Positions 27,749 to 35,869 of a stretch of DNA of 64,000 nucleotides are shown in pieces. A program made the position numbers and the translations under genes. Under the pieces are notes generated by a model. That model saw nothing but the letters and a program-made list of their open reading frames with translations. It ran no database searches and was not told where the DNA came from. The number at the start of each line of letters is the position of its first letter. The first letter of the stretch is position 1. The stretch is taken from NCBI RefSeq assembly GCF_022601975.1, contig NZ_JAKVIR010000013.1, positions 98,443 to 162,442 of the forward strand, read 5' to 3'. This DNA is from Pontibacter sp. E15-1 (lineage in GTDB: Bacteria > Bacteroidota > Bacteroidia > Cytophagales > Hymenobacteraceae).

Positions 27749-28750
27749 CTACCACAGGTTTTGAGACGAAAGCATACGATTGGGGCTGAGTATGCGCACC
27801 CCCAGCACCACCTCGTGGCTTACGCCACCGAGCGAAGTGGTGCCCAAATCATAGGAATAGCCCAGGTCAACTATTTTATCCCATGTTATGCCTGCCAGAA
27901 AGGCAAGGCCCTCCTGTTGCCTGTAAGAAACTCCTGCCCATAGCTTGTTGTCGTAAATGGCGCGCAAGTTATAGTCCACAGACACCGGAAGGGGATACAG
28001 CAGCTTGACCATTACAGACGGCAGCAGGTCTATTTTTGTAGATGCCGGAATCTTGTAAGCAGCCGTGAAGAAATAGTGGTTCTTAAAACCTATGGCCATC
28101 CCAGCATCATCTCCAATGGAGACGGTGTTACTCAGCAGTTCGCTGGCGGAGAGCCCGGCATAAAAACCACTGGCATATAACCATACCCCGAGACTCAGGT
28201 TGGGCCTGTATGTCGTCCAGCTTGCGCCAGCCGCATCCCCCGGGTTTGCAAACACAAGCCCCTCTCCTCTGAGCGCATGCTGTGCCACACCCGCCGCCGC
28301 ACCTGCCGCAAGCTTCACTTTATCTGTCAAAGGCAGATGATAGGCATAGGACACATTAACCTCGGTGCGCGAAAAAGGCCCGATGTTATCGTGCAGCAAC
28401 AACAGGCCAATTCCGTGGTGCGGCACTGCGTTGGCACTCCGGTAGATGCTCCGGGCTTCGCGTGATGCCGCAAACGAAGGGGTTTTGTTTATCGCCGCCG
28501 GGGCGGGCTTTTCATTCTTGGTGAGCTTGGTGTGCAGGCTGAGGTAAAAGTTTTGAGGCGCATCGTCAATCCCAGTCCACTGGTTCCGGAAACCTGTCTT
28601 CACATCCATGTATTCCTCAATGCCGGATATAGCAGGGTTCAGTAAAAAATTATTGAGCATGTATTGGCTATATTGTGGCTTTTGCTGTGCGAAGACGCGC
28701 AAAGGAGATAGCAGCAGCAAGAGTAAGAAGGAAGCTGTTTTAAGGTGCAT
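27749..28750 (-). CDS. PorP/SprF family type IX secretion outer-membrane protein (copy 2)
   Basis: 333 residues, the same length as copy 1. A signal peptide ends at RVFAQQ; QYSQYMLNNFLLNPAISG is the family signature. The strands that follow closely parallel copy 1 (for example AIYDNKLWAGVSYRQ and VVLGVRIL). A 15-residue Ala/Pro-rich insertion near residue 80 (NEKPAPAAINKTPSF) sets it apart. It begins 9 bases after the lectin-type cargo gene and should be that cargo's dedicated partner, by the SprB-SprF precedent. Confidence 0.93.
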   Translation of the reverse strand: MHLKTASFLLLLLLSPLRVFAQQKPQYSQYMLNNFLLNPAISGIEEYMDVKTGFRNQWTGIDDAPQNFYLSLHTKLTKNEKPAPAAINKTPSFAASREARSIYRSANAVPHHGIGLLLLHDNIGPFSRTEVNVSYAYHLPLTDKVKLAAGAAAGVAQHALRGEGLVFANPGDAAGASWTTYRPNLSLGVWLYASGFYAGLSASELLSNTVSIGDDAGMAIGFKNHYFFTAAYKIPASTKIDLLPSVMVKLLYPLPVSVDYNLRAIYDNKLWAGVSYRQQEGLAFLAGITWDKIVDLGYSYDLGTTSLGGVSHEVVLGVRILSPNRMLSSQNLW

Positions 28751-28759
28751 GGCTATCTT

Positions 28760-30793
28760 TTAATGTACAATACTAACAGAGCCCGTTATTTTCTTGCCTT
28801 GCCCCTGTATATCCTCAGGAAGGGTGATAACATAATAATAGGTACTGACGGGCAGCGGCCTGCCCCCAAAGGTCCCGTCCCACTCGCTGGTATAGCGCAC
28901 TTTATCAAAAACGCGTGTCCCCCACCGGTCATACACCTCAACCCTGGCCGTAGGGTACGCCTCCAGCGTTTTTATTTCCCAGGTTTCATTCATCCCGTCT
29001 CCGTTTGGGGAGAAGGCATTGGGCACCATTATTTTCTGCCGCACCAACACATTCACCTGGCCCGTTACCTGGCAACCGGCTGCAGTAATGGCCACCACCG
29101 TGTAGCGGGTTGTTTCTTCGGGGCTGGCTATTGGGTCAGCGGCGTTGGGGTCGCTCAGGCCGAAGGCAGGGGACCACGCATAGCGGGTGCCTGCATTGCT
29201 GTCCGGTTTGTTTAGTGTTATGGCATCGCCTTGGGTAATGATATGCGTTGCAACAGGCGCGATGTCTGGAATGGGATGAACCGCCGCCTTCACTGGCTCA
29301 CGAGTGCTCTCACACCCATTCCGAACTAGCGAAACATAATAAGTTGTGGTGTCAGTAAGTGCCGGGGATGTATAGCTTGGGCCCGTCTCACCATCCATCG
29401 ATGCCGTGCCTGATGATGCGGTATACCAGCGGTACTCCCCATTTTTGCCACCAGTAGCCGTTAGCGTAACTGCACCAGGGCCGCATCTTTCGACAGCAGG
29501 TGCCACCGGCGAACCAGGCAACGGGAAAACCTGTACCACAACCGGGCTTGCCGTAACTGTACCGCAAACGGTGGTCACATCCACGGTATAGCTTCCCAAT
29601 TGCTTTACGGTTATCTCCTGGCTTTGAGCCTTAAACGGTTTACCGTCCTTTTTCCAGGTATAGGTAGGGCCGACCATACCCGGCACTAGCAATTTCACCT
29701 GTCCTCCCTCACAAAAAGAAATGGGGCCTGCAGCAACTATCTCCGCAGGGGCTAGCGGCAGATTGCACCTTACCTTTATCCGCACTTTTGCAGTAGTGGT
29801 TTTGGCATAGCACTGCCCTGATCCGGCATCACTAACCTCATAGGTGAGCACGTCGTCGGCCTCGGCAGTCCATGCATCTGGGGTATAGATTAACTTGCCC
29901 CCGGCGATTTCAACAGTTCCCTGCCCTTCCTGATGCACGATACTTGTGAGGGTGAGGGTGGTGCCACCGGTATGCGTATCGTTTGCAAGCACATCCACTG
30001 TGATGGGTTTACCTGGCTCGGCCTCCACAAAATCGTCTGTTGCAACGGGCTCGCCCCCATACCCCAGCACACAGATGGTCTGTTCGTTTGAGTTGCCGCC
30101 CGTGGAACCTGTAAAGCCATAGTATACCTCTGCGCTACCCCTAAACACGTTTCTTACGATGTCATCGGTATGGTTGAAGCGCTCCTGACCGTCAAAGAAC
30201 AGCTTTAATTGCTTTGTTTCCGGGTTCCACGAAATTCTGTAGGTATGGCATTGGTTGTTCTCCACATCTGGGTTGTTCGGGTCGATCTGGATGGCGGCTA
30301 CTTTGGGGCGGCTAATATCGCCGTTATAGCTCAGGGCGGTGTGGTCTACTGCGATGTCGGCCGGGTCGTTCTCGTTATGCCAGGTATCAAACTCTATTGC
30401 CACTGAAGGGCTGATGCCGTAGGGTTGCGAAAAACCAAGCCCCCCGCCAGTGGCACCCGTGGCCTCAAATCCCCTGGAGTCGTTGTGGAACAGAAATGCG
30501 ATGCCATCGGCACCTTCCTTATCCTTGGTACCCATGTAAATTATAAATTCCAGCTCAACGGGCTTTGTCAGGTCAATTTTCTTATCTGCCCATATCGAAC
30601 CATACCGCTCCAGCCTGTCCTCTGTTATTTTGTAGCACATCCCTGACAATTTCACAGCATCGCCGCGGGTCACGAACTGCGCCAGGACTATAGAAGGAGC
30701 AGAAATTGCGATCAAAAACACACATAGGAGGGAGTAAAAGCACTTTTTAAAGGTGAAAACGGCAGACGTCTCTATTGGTAACAGCTTGTTCAT
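28760..30793 (-). CDS. type IX secretion cargo with L-type lectin domain and type B C-terminal domain (copy 2)
   Basis: 677 residues. A signal peptide ends near IVLAQ. Residues about 40-245 form an L-type (legume-like) lectin domain: GADGIAFLFHND, GGGLGFSQPYG, VAIEFDTWHNE with the metal/sugar-binding Asp, and LKLFFDGQER. A bacterial cadherin-like VLANDTHTGG module follows (about 255-345), then two Ig-like repeats, a PKD-like unit, and the CTD MVPNAFSPNGDGMNETWEI with VYDRWGTRVFD. Predicted role: carbohydrate-binding surface adhesin exported by T9SS. Its Ig and CTD parts are clearly related to the copy-1 cargo; the lectin part is not shared. Confidence 0.92.
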   Translation of the reverse strand: MNKLLPIETSAVFTFKKCFYSLLCVFLIAISAPSIVLAQFVTRGDAVKLSGMCYKITEDRLERYGSIWADKKIDLTKPVELEFIIYMGTKDKEGADGIAFLFHNDSRGFEATGATGGGLGFSQPYGISPSVAIEFDTWHNENDPADIAVDHTALSYNGDISRPKVAAIQIDPNNPDVENNQCHTYRISWNPETKQLKLFFDGQERFNHTDDIVRNVFRGSAEVYYGFTGSTGGNSNEQTICVLGYGGEPVATDDFVEAEPGKPITVDVLANDTHTGGTTLTLTSIVHQEGQGTVEIAGGKLIYTPDAWTAEADDVLTYEVSDAGSGQCYAKTTTAKVRIKVRCNLPLAPAEIVAAGPISFCEGGQVKLLVPGMVGPTYTWKKDGKPFKAQSQEITVKQLGSYTVDVTTVCGTVTASPVVVQVFPLPGSPVAPAVERCGPGAVTLTATGGKNGEYRWYTASSGTASMDGETGPSYTSPALTDTTTYYVSLVRNGCESTREPVKAAVHPIPDIAPVATHIITQGDAITLNKPDSNAGTRYAWSPAFGLSDPNAADPIASPEETTRYTVVAITAAGCQVTGQVNVLVRQKIMVPNAFSPNGDGMNETWEIKTLEAYPTARVEVYDRWGTRVFDKVRYTSEWDGTFGGRPLPVSTYYYVITLPEDIQGQGKKITGSVSIVH

Positions 30794-30900
30794 TACTCCA
30801 TTATAACAACAAAATATGTAAATAAAAACATAATTTCATATTATTTCGAGATGGGCTGGAGAGGCGTGCTGAAAAAGGCTTTGTAAACTCAGTATCATAA

Positions 30901-30974
30901 CAAGGTATAGGAACCCCAGCCCCTAAACGACAGTATGCCTTCTGTCGTTTAGGGGCTGGGGTTCCTATACCTTG
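30901..30974 (-). terminator. 33-bp perfect hairpin at the recR stop codon
   Basis: Arms 30901-30933 and 30942-30974 are perfectly complementary with an 8-base loop. The right arm includes the last three recR codons and its stop (CAAGGTATAG); the left arm repeats them in inverted orientation. Only a weak T-rich stretch follows in the recR direction, so this is a strong structure but not a textbook terminator. Confidence 0.75.
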
Positions 30975-31573
30975 CCGTAGGCGGTGCGCTCTACGATGCT
31001 GCGGCCAAGTGTAATCTCATCGGTATACTCCAGTTCGCCGCCCACCGGCACGCCGCGCGCGATGGTGGTGATGCGCAGGGGGTACTCGCGGAGCTTGCGG
31101 GTCAGGTAAAAGGCGGTGGTGTCGCCCTCCATGGTCGGGCTGATGGCCAGCAGGATTTCCTTCACCTCAGAGGCTGGCAGGCGCTCCAGCAACGACTCGA
31201 TCTGCAAGTCAGAGGGGCCAACGCCTTCGAGGGGAGAGATCACGCCGCCGAGCACATGGTATAGGCCCTTGTACTGCGAAGTGTTCTCAATGGCAATCAC
31301 ATCCCGGATGTCGCTCACCACGCAGAGCACGCTTTTGTCGCGCAGCGGGTTGGCGCAGATGCTGCACACCTCTGCGTCCGAGATGTTGTGGCACTGTGTG
31401 CAGTGCTTTACGTCGGTGCGCATTTTTGCCAGCGATTCCGCCAGCGCGTATGTCGTTTCCGACTCCTCTTTCAGCAGGTGCAAGGCCAGGCGCAACGCGG
31501 TTTTCCTGCCGATGCCCGGGAGCTTGGCCAGTTCCTCCACCGCATTCTCAATTAACTTAGACGGAAAATTCAT
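30965..31573 (-). CDS. recR: recombination mediator protein RecR
   Basis: 202 residues from the ATG at 31573 (MNFPSKLIENAVEEL); a longer open frame upstream runs into clpS and is not RecR-like. The helix-hairpin-helix LAKLPGIGRKTALRLALHLL, a four-cysteine zinc site CTQCHNISDAEVCSIC, and a Toprim domain starting VLCVVSDIRDVIAIE are in the canonical order. RecR works with RecF/RecO to load RecA at gaps. It follows clpS by 11 bases, and its 3' end is folded into a large perfect hairpin. Confidence 0.97.
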   Translation of the reverse strand: MNFPSKLIENAVEELAKLPGIGRKTALRLALHLLKEESETTYALAESLAKMRTDVKHCTQCHNISDAEVCSICANPLRDKSVLCVVSDIRDVIAIENTSQYKGLYHVLGGVISPLEGVGPSDLQIESLLERLPASEVKEILLAISPTMEGDTTAFYLTRKLREYPLRITTIARGVPVGGELEYTDEITLGRSIVERTAYGKV

Positions 31574-31584
31574 CAATCTCCCTT

Positions 31585-31872
31585 CTATTCGATATTTGCG
31601 GAAAGGTCTTTGGCGTGCAGCGAGGTGCACATGCCCGCCAGTTCTTCATAAGACCCTACCTTCACGGTGCACTTGCCTTTGTAATGGATCAGCAGGGTAC
31701 ACTGCTCGGCCTGCTCGGCCGTGTGCCGGCATACCTTGATCAGCGTTTCGATCACGTGGTCGAAGGTATTCACGTCGTCGTTGTATACCACCAGGTTATG
31801 CAGCTCGGTGCTCTCTTCCAGCAATTCGACCTCATCCTGTTCTTTATGTAAAATTTCTCTATCCCAATTCAT
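31585..31872 (-). CDS. clpS: ATP-dependent Clp protease adaptor ClpS
   Basis: 95 residues. HNLVVYNDDVNTFDHVIETL is the diagnostic ClpS segment with the N-degron-binding Asn-Asp-Asp, followed by the AEQCTLLIHYKGKCTVKVG half. It delivers N-end-rule substrates to ClpAP/ClpCP in the cytosol. It is first in a clpS-recR pair. A TAATTTTG -7 element lies 4 bases before the start, so the transcript may be leaderless. Confidence 0.95.
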   Translation of the reverse strand: MNWDREILHKEQDEVELLEESTELHNLVVYNDDVNTFDHVIETLIKVCRHTAEQAEQCTLLIHYKGKCTVKVGSYEELAGMCTSLHAKDLSANIE

Positions 31873-31876
31873 GATG

Positions 31877-31884
31877 CAAAATTA
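31877..31884 (-). promoter_or_regulatory. -7 element of clpS, 4 bases before the start codon
   Basis: On the minus strand TAATTTTG is followed by CATC and then ATG. A TTCG lies 19 bases upstream of it, one base off the TTTG -33 element at ideal spacing. Confidence 0.55.
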
Positions 31885-32321
31885 CGAATTTTTAAGCACT
31901 TAACGAAGTCAGCGGCAGCGGCTAACCCCTTTCTTTTGCCTTATTTGTTTGATCCGGCATTGATCCGGCGGGCATTGATCCGGCGCTAGTGTTTAACAAT
32001 ACCGTGGTCTGTATGATTCCTGCCTCCCACGGATTTACCGATATATGTTGCCGCTAGACCACTTCCATGGCTACAAGTGAACACGGCCGGTTGTTTTGCT
32101 TCGCCGCGCTGCTCACTTCAAGTGCCCCTTTGTTGACGAAAAACCATAAATGCACTATTTTTGCAGAAATTGCCGCTATGCCGGTGGCCACACAAAATCG
32201 CTGCTTTTCCGTAGGCCCTTGTAGCGTTAACTAAACTTAAAATAACCTTGGGTACCCAAGCAGGCGCGCCACTGCCCGCCAGCTGCATTTGCTGGGCCTC
32301 CAAAACCTTCCGGACTACCCT
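31885..32321. other. intergenic region with GATCCGG tandem repeat
   Basis: No gene is seen. At 31950-31985 the unit (C)ATTGATCCGGC occurs three times with slightly different spacing. The plus-strand promoter for the next gene lies at 32133-32163. Confidence 0.5.
32133..32163 (+). promoter_or_regulatory. Bacteroidota-type promoter (TTG-N20-TATTTTTG)
   Basis: TTG at 32133-32135 and TATTTTTG at 32156-32163 are 20 bases apart, within the expected spacing. The start at 32322 is about 160 bases downstream, a rather long leader. Confidence 0.55.
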
Positions 32322-32867
32322 ATGCCAACCATATCCGCGGATTTCCGCCAGGCTGTAAAACGGCTCACCGACAAAGAAAAAGAAGCGATTATTCTGAAAG
32401 CAGCCCGCCGCGACGCCGAGTTGTATGCGATGCTCTCCTATGAACTGGTTGAGGACGTGACGCTGGAGGAGGTGTTTGCCCAGAGCGCCGACAGGATCCA
32501 TGCGCTGCTGCTAAACGCCACGGGCCGCAACCTGACCAAGGCGCTGACCAGGGCCCTGCGGAAAGTGCTGAAGGAAATTGCCAGTTTCAAGCGCATCACC
32601 AAAAGCCCGAAAGCCGAAGTAGACCTGCACCTGTACACGCTGCGCCTGATTTTCGACAACTTCACCGGGCAGTTCGACAGCTACTACAAAGGCTTTTATA
32701 CCGCCACGGCGCGTCTGCTGCTGCGCACCATACAGCTGATCCGCAAGAACCTGCACGAAGATTACCATCTGGAGTATAAGCCTGAACTGGATGGTTTTCT
32801 GCAGCAATTGCACAGCCGCCACACGCCCCTGCCCGCTGCCCTGCCCCACGTTTTTGAGACAGAGTAA
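32322..32867 (+). CDS. conserved-looking helical protein, unknown
   Basis: 181 residues from the ATG at 32322; an in-frame TTG 33 bases upstream is possible. There is no signal peptide or membrane segment. It is rich in amphipathic helix with many Lys, Arg, Glu and Leu (DKEKEAIILKAARRDAELY, NLTKALTRALRKVLKEI) and a Tyr/Phe-rich middle (FDSYYKGFYTATARLLL). I do not recognise a family. It is alone on its strand and convergent with a lipoprotein gene. Confidence 0.65.
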   Translation: MPTISADFRQAVKRLTDKEKEAIILKAARRDAELYAMLSYELVEDVTLEEVFAQSADRIHALLLNATGRNLTKALTRALRKVLKEIASFKRITKSPKAEVDLHLYTLRLIFDNFTGQFDSYYKGFYTATARLLLRTIQLIRKNLHEDYHLEYKPELDGFLQQLHSRHTPLPAALPHVFETE

Positions 32868-32905
32868 CCCTTCAGCGGGGAGTCATACGGTATAAGCTAG
32901 CTAAA

Positions 32906-33670
32906 TCAAATCCCGCTTACCTTGATATCCTCCAGGTTGATCTCCGACAGTTTCTCCAGCTTGCCAGCCTCAAAGGCCCGGTCGTAGTTCTCTAGCGGAA
33001 AGCGCTCTTTCGCGGAGTAGTTGTTGTAGTCCTGAAAGCGGATGCCGCTTACCTCGCGTGGGTTGGTTGCCTCCCGGAAACGGGTGCCTTCATCACCGTT
33101 GTCCTCGGCGTAGCTGTATGCCAGGTAATCGAGGGTATGGCGCTCCTTATGGAACCAGTAGACGAACACATCCTCGTGGTCCTCGCCGCCGCCGTCAGCC
33201 GCAAACGTCACCTGCACCTTTTGGTAGGGCTCACCTTTCACGGTGGCTTCTCCCAGGTATTTTTTCTGCACCGCCTCATCGTTCAGGAAATAGGGCAGCA
33301 GCGCAAAGTAGATTACGGAGTTTACAGAGGCGCTATACGCGTCCTGCCTCTCCTGCGGCACTTCCGCCACGGCATCATCTATCGTGCGCTGGAAGCCGCT
33401 GTTGCGCAGCACGTCGTGGATGCGCTGCCCCGTGGAGTCGTCGGTGAAGGTGCGGCTGTATACGAAGGCTCCGTTATCGCGGAGGGCACGGTACTGCCTG
33501 CCCCGGAACCGGAACGTGATGGCTTTTTTGTCTATGTGCTGGCCACCGTGCGCGGCTATGGCGGCATCTACCACCTCCTGGGCATCTGAGTTTTTGCTGC
33601 CTGTGCAGCCTGTGGTGGCAAGCAACACCAGCCATACCAAAATCTGTAAGCGTTGAATCAGGTTTCTCAT
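32906..33670 (-). CDS. lipoprotein, possibly DUF6503-like
   Basis: 254 residues. A lipobox LATTGC puts the lipidated cysteine at 22. The mature part opens with VVDAAIAAHGGQHIDKKAITFRFRG (two halves of an alpha/beta lipid-binding-like start, HGG then FRFRGRQY). It ends with WFHKERHTLDYLAY and FPLENYDRAFE strands. This resembles a Bacteroidota family sometimes labelled DUF6503; the match is from memory. The fold may be LolA-like, so lipid or hydrophobic ligand binding is conceivable. Its gene is separate from the YceI genes upstream because of a terminator. Confidence 0.65.
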   Translation of the reverse strand: MRNLIQRLQILVWLVLLATTGCTGSKNSDAQEVVDAAIAAHGGQHIDKKAITFRFRGRQYRALRDNGAFVYSRTFTDDSTGQRIHDVLRNSGFQRTIDDAVAEVPQERQDAYSASVNSVIYFALLPYFLNDEAVQKKYLGEATVKGEPYQKVQVTFAADGGGEDHEDVFVYWFHKERHTLDYLAYSYAEDNGDEGTRFREATNPREVSGIRFQDYNNYSAKERFPLENYDRAFEAGKLEKLSEINLEDIKVSGI

Positions 33671-33737
33671 ATCATGCTGAAAATATAGCCAAAGGTAAGC
33701 ATTCGCCCGGAATGCAGCCAGGGGGGTATAAACGAAA

Positions 33738-33769
33738 ACCGCCCCGCGCTTCGGAAAGTGCAGGGCGGT
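33738..33769 (-). terminator. terminator after the first YceI gene
   Basis: On the minus strand ACCGCCCTGC pairs with GCGGGGCGGT (one wobble), followed by TTTTCGTTT. It stands 22 bases after the stop at 33791. Confidence 0.8.
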
Positions 33770-33790
33770 GTAGATGGGGTATGCGATGCC

Positions 33791-34453
33791 TTACTGCTGA
33801 GCAGTCAGGTCGAAGGCTACGGTAAACTCATCGTTAATCGCCTTGTCGCCCAGGTTATCGAAAAAGCTGTTAGAGCCGTAGCGGATGTCATACTTCGTGC
33901 GGTCCACGGTCACGTCTGCCTTGGCGTTCACCATACCGTCTGCCATGTTGATGGTAGCCGGGAAGGTAACTGCGTTCGTCTTGCCCTTGATTGTCAGGTT
34001 GCCTGTCACGGTATAGTTCGGCTCGCCTGCGGCTGCTCCTGCGATAGGGGCCGCGCTGGTAATCTCGAATTTAGCGGTTGGGTGGTTCTCCACGCCAAAG
34101 AAATCATCCGACTTCAGGTGGCCTTCCAGCTTCTGCTTGTCTTCGGCGCTGGTAATGTCGGAGTTCGAGATCGAGGTCATGTCCATAACCAGGGTACCGC
34201 CTGTCAGCTGTTCGCCGGCTACAGTCAGCTCGCCGCTCTGCAAGTTTATGTTTCCGGAGTGCTCGCCGGTCACTTTCTTGCCGTTCCAGCTTACCTCGCT
34301 TTTCTCTGTCACAACGTTATAAGTCTCGCCCTCTCCGGTGATAGGCGCTTCTGCTATCGTCTCAGTGGTTTCTGCGGTTTCGGCGGTGTTGCTGTTACAG
34401 GCCGAAAACAAAAGTGCTGCGGCAAAAGAAGCATAAATGGCTGTTCTTCTCAT
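33791..34453 (-). CDS. YceI family lipoprotein
   Basis: 220 residues. The lipobox LLFSAC gives a lipidated Cys19, then a Thr/Glu-rich linker. The YceI barrel spans about 50-220, with VSWNGKKVTGEHSGNI, LVMDMTSISNSD, LEGHLKSDDFF and YDIRYGSNSFFDNLGDKAI. YceI proteins are eight-stranded lipocalin-like barrels that hold polyisoprenoid or similar lipids in the periplasm. It is a paralogue of the next gene. Its upstream region carries a 23-bp element shared with marR, which predicts control by that regulator. Confidence 0.93.
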   Translation of the reverse strand: MRRTAIYASFAAALLFSACNSNTAETAETTETIAEAPITGEGETYNVVTEKSEVSWNGKKVTGEHSGNINLQSGELTVAGEQLTGGTLVMDMTSISNSDITSAEDKQKLEGHLKSDDFFGVENHPTAKFEITSAAPIAGAAAGEPNYTVTGNLTIKGKTNAVTFPATINMADGMVNAKADVTVDRTKYDIRYGSNSFFDNLGDKAINDEFTVAFDLTAQQ

Positions 34454-34524
34454 AATTGTGATGTTTTTACTTATTCAAAAAAAAATACCTGTGTGGTTTC
34501 CGGCAGAAAAGCCGGGGCACGGCA

Positions 34525-34557
34525 CAAATATATGTATATACATTTAAACCAGAACAA
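34525..34557 (-). promoter_or_regulatory. promoter/operator of the YceI lipoprotein gene, shared with marR
   Basis: The 23-base segment 34525-34547 differs by one base from 35870-35892 upstream of marR. On the minus strand it contains the -7 element TATATTTG and the palindrome ATGTATATACAT; a TTG -33 lies at 34555-34557. The gene starts 72 bases downstream. Binding by the MarR protein is inferred. Confidence 0.65.
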
Positions 34558-34635
34558 CGCCTAAGCTAATTAGTTCATTTCTGGGGTCAGAGAGCAGGCA
34601 CCGGCAGTTTCTTATCTTGCTCTTTTCCTGCTAAT

Positions 34636-34673
34636 TACCCTCTTCACCCGGCAATTTCCGGGTGAAGAGGGTA
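34636..34673 (-). terminator. 16-bp hairpin after the second YceI gene
   Basis: Perfect arms 34636-34651 and 34658-34673 (ACCCTCTTCACCCGG core) with a 6-base loop begin 5 bases after the stop at 34678. The T-tract is poor. Confidence 0.7.
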
Positions 34674-34677
34674 TGGC

Positions 34678-35352
34678 TTACTTCTGCGCTGTGACGGCAG
34701 CCTGGTTGGCGGTCACGTCAATGCTCACCACAAAATCATCGTGGATGGCTTTGTCGCCCAGGTTGTCGAAGAAGCTCTTGGAGCCGTAGCGGATGTCAAA
34801 CTGTGTGCGGTCTATGGTTACGTCTGCCTTTGCGGAAGCCACGCCATCCTTCACCGTGATGGTGGCCGGAAACGTGACTGCCTTAGTGATGCCTTTGATG
34901 GTCAGGTCGCCGGTTACGGTGGCGTTTTCCTTGCCAGCCGCCGCCTTGGCCATTGGCTTCACGCTCGTTATTTTGAAGGTAGCGGTCGGGTTTTTCTCCA
35001 CGCTGAAGAAATCGTCTGACTTCAGGTGCCCAATCAGCTTCTGGTTATACTCGGCATCCTTAATGTCGGTGCAGTTGATGGAGTTCATGTCGAAGGCAAA
35101 GGTTCCGCCCACCACTTTGTTGCCCTGCACGTCCATCTGGCCGCTTTTCAGGCTGAGGTTGCCCATGTGCTCGCCCGTCACTTTTTTGGCGTGCCATTTG
35201 GCGTCGCTCTTTGCCACATCCACTTTATAGGTACGCGCCTTTGCGGGAGCGGCCACCTCGGTAGTGGCGGTGGTTGGCTTAGGGTTGGTACCGGCCTGGG
35301 CCGTAGTCATAAATGCACCTACAAGGGCAGCGAGGATTGTGATTTTCTTCAT
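34678..35352 (-). CDS. YceI family periplasmic protein
   Basis: 224 residues. A Sec signal peptide ends near AQAG with no lipobox, so unlike its paralogue the product should be soluble in the periplasm. The YceI barrel shows AKWHAKKVTGEHMGNLSL, FDMNSINCTDI, LIGHLKSDDFFSVEKNPTA and FDIRYGSKSFFDNLGDKAI. The 2-cysteine-free core and two internal gene-duplication neighbours suggest a lipid-carrier pair at two locations. It starts 39 bases after marR and is probably cotranscribed with it. Confidence 0.93.
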   Translation of the reverse strand: MKKITILAALVGAFMTTAQAGTNPKPTTATTEVAAPAKARTYKVDVAKSDAKWHAKKVTGEHMGNLSLKSGQMDVQGNKVVGGTFAFDMNSINCTDIKDAEYNQKLIGHLKSDDFFSVEKNPTATFKITSVKPMAKAAAGKENATVTGDLTIKGITKAVTFPATITVKDGVASAKADVTIDRTQFDIRYGSKSFFDNLGDKAIHDDFVVSIDVTANQAAVTAQK

Positions 35353-35391
35353 TTGATTTAATTCTAGGTATGAGTTGTTTGTGTATGCCAG

Positions 35392-35841
35392 TTAGTCTCT
35401 GATCTTGTCGAGGAGCGTGTTGAGCTGCTTTGCCTCCTCCACGGTCAGGTTGCTGATGCCGGTTCCCTGGCCACCTTCCAGTGCGTCCATCTCTTTCAAA
35501 AGGGTCAGGCCCTTCTCCGTGATCAGCACGTCTACGGTGCGGCGGTCGGCAGGGCACTGCTTGCGCGTCACGAGCTCCTTGGCCTCCAGCTTGTCCACAA
35601 TCCGGGATGCGTTGGAGGTTTTGTCCAGCATGCGCTCAATCAGCAGGCTGATGGTGGCGGGCTTGGGGTGTTGCCCCCGCAGGATGCGCAGCACATTATA
35701 CTGCGGCAGGGTAACGCCGAAAGGCTTAAAGATGCTCGCCTGCGCCTGCTGCACCCAGCCAGAGGTATAAATCAGGTTGATGTGCGCTTTCTGGTGTTCG
35801 CTCTTGAAGGAGCTTTGCTTTATTTCTTCTTCAATCTTCAT
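35392..35841 (-). CDS. MarR family transcriptional regulator
   Basis: 149 residues. The winged helix spans about 35-110: LPQYNVLRILRGQ, SLLIERMLDKTSNASRIVDKL as recognition helix, and the wing LVTRKQCPADRRTVDVLIT. The dimerising C-terminal helices hold NLTVEEAKQLNTLLDKI. MarR proteins usually repress their own gene and neighbours and release DNA on binding small aromatics or on oxidation; Cys is present in KQCPADRR. The gene has a palindromic operator over its promoter and is followed by a YceI gene. It probably senses a membrane or solvent stress. Confidence 0.93.
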   Translation of the reverse strand: MKIEEEIKQSSFKSEHQKAHINLIYTSGWVQQAQASIFKPFGVTLPQYNVLRILRGQHPKPATISLLIERMLDKTSNASRIVDKLEAKELVTRKQCPADRRTVDVLITEKGLTLLKEMDALEGGQGTGISNLTVEEAKQLNTLLDKIRD

Positions 35842-35869
35842 GCTGCTGTCCGGTTCCTTTCTGATGATG

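Noticed and set aside
33758..34564. 268-codon plus-strand frame over the YceI lipoprotein gene
   Set aside because: Antisense shadow of a YceI gene with clear motifs, lipobox and terminator.
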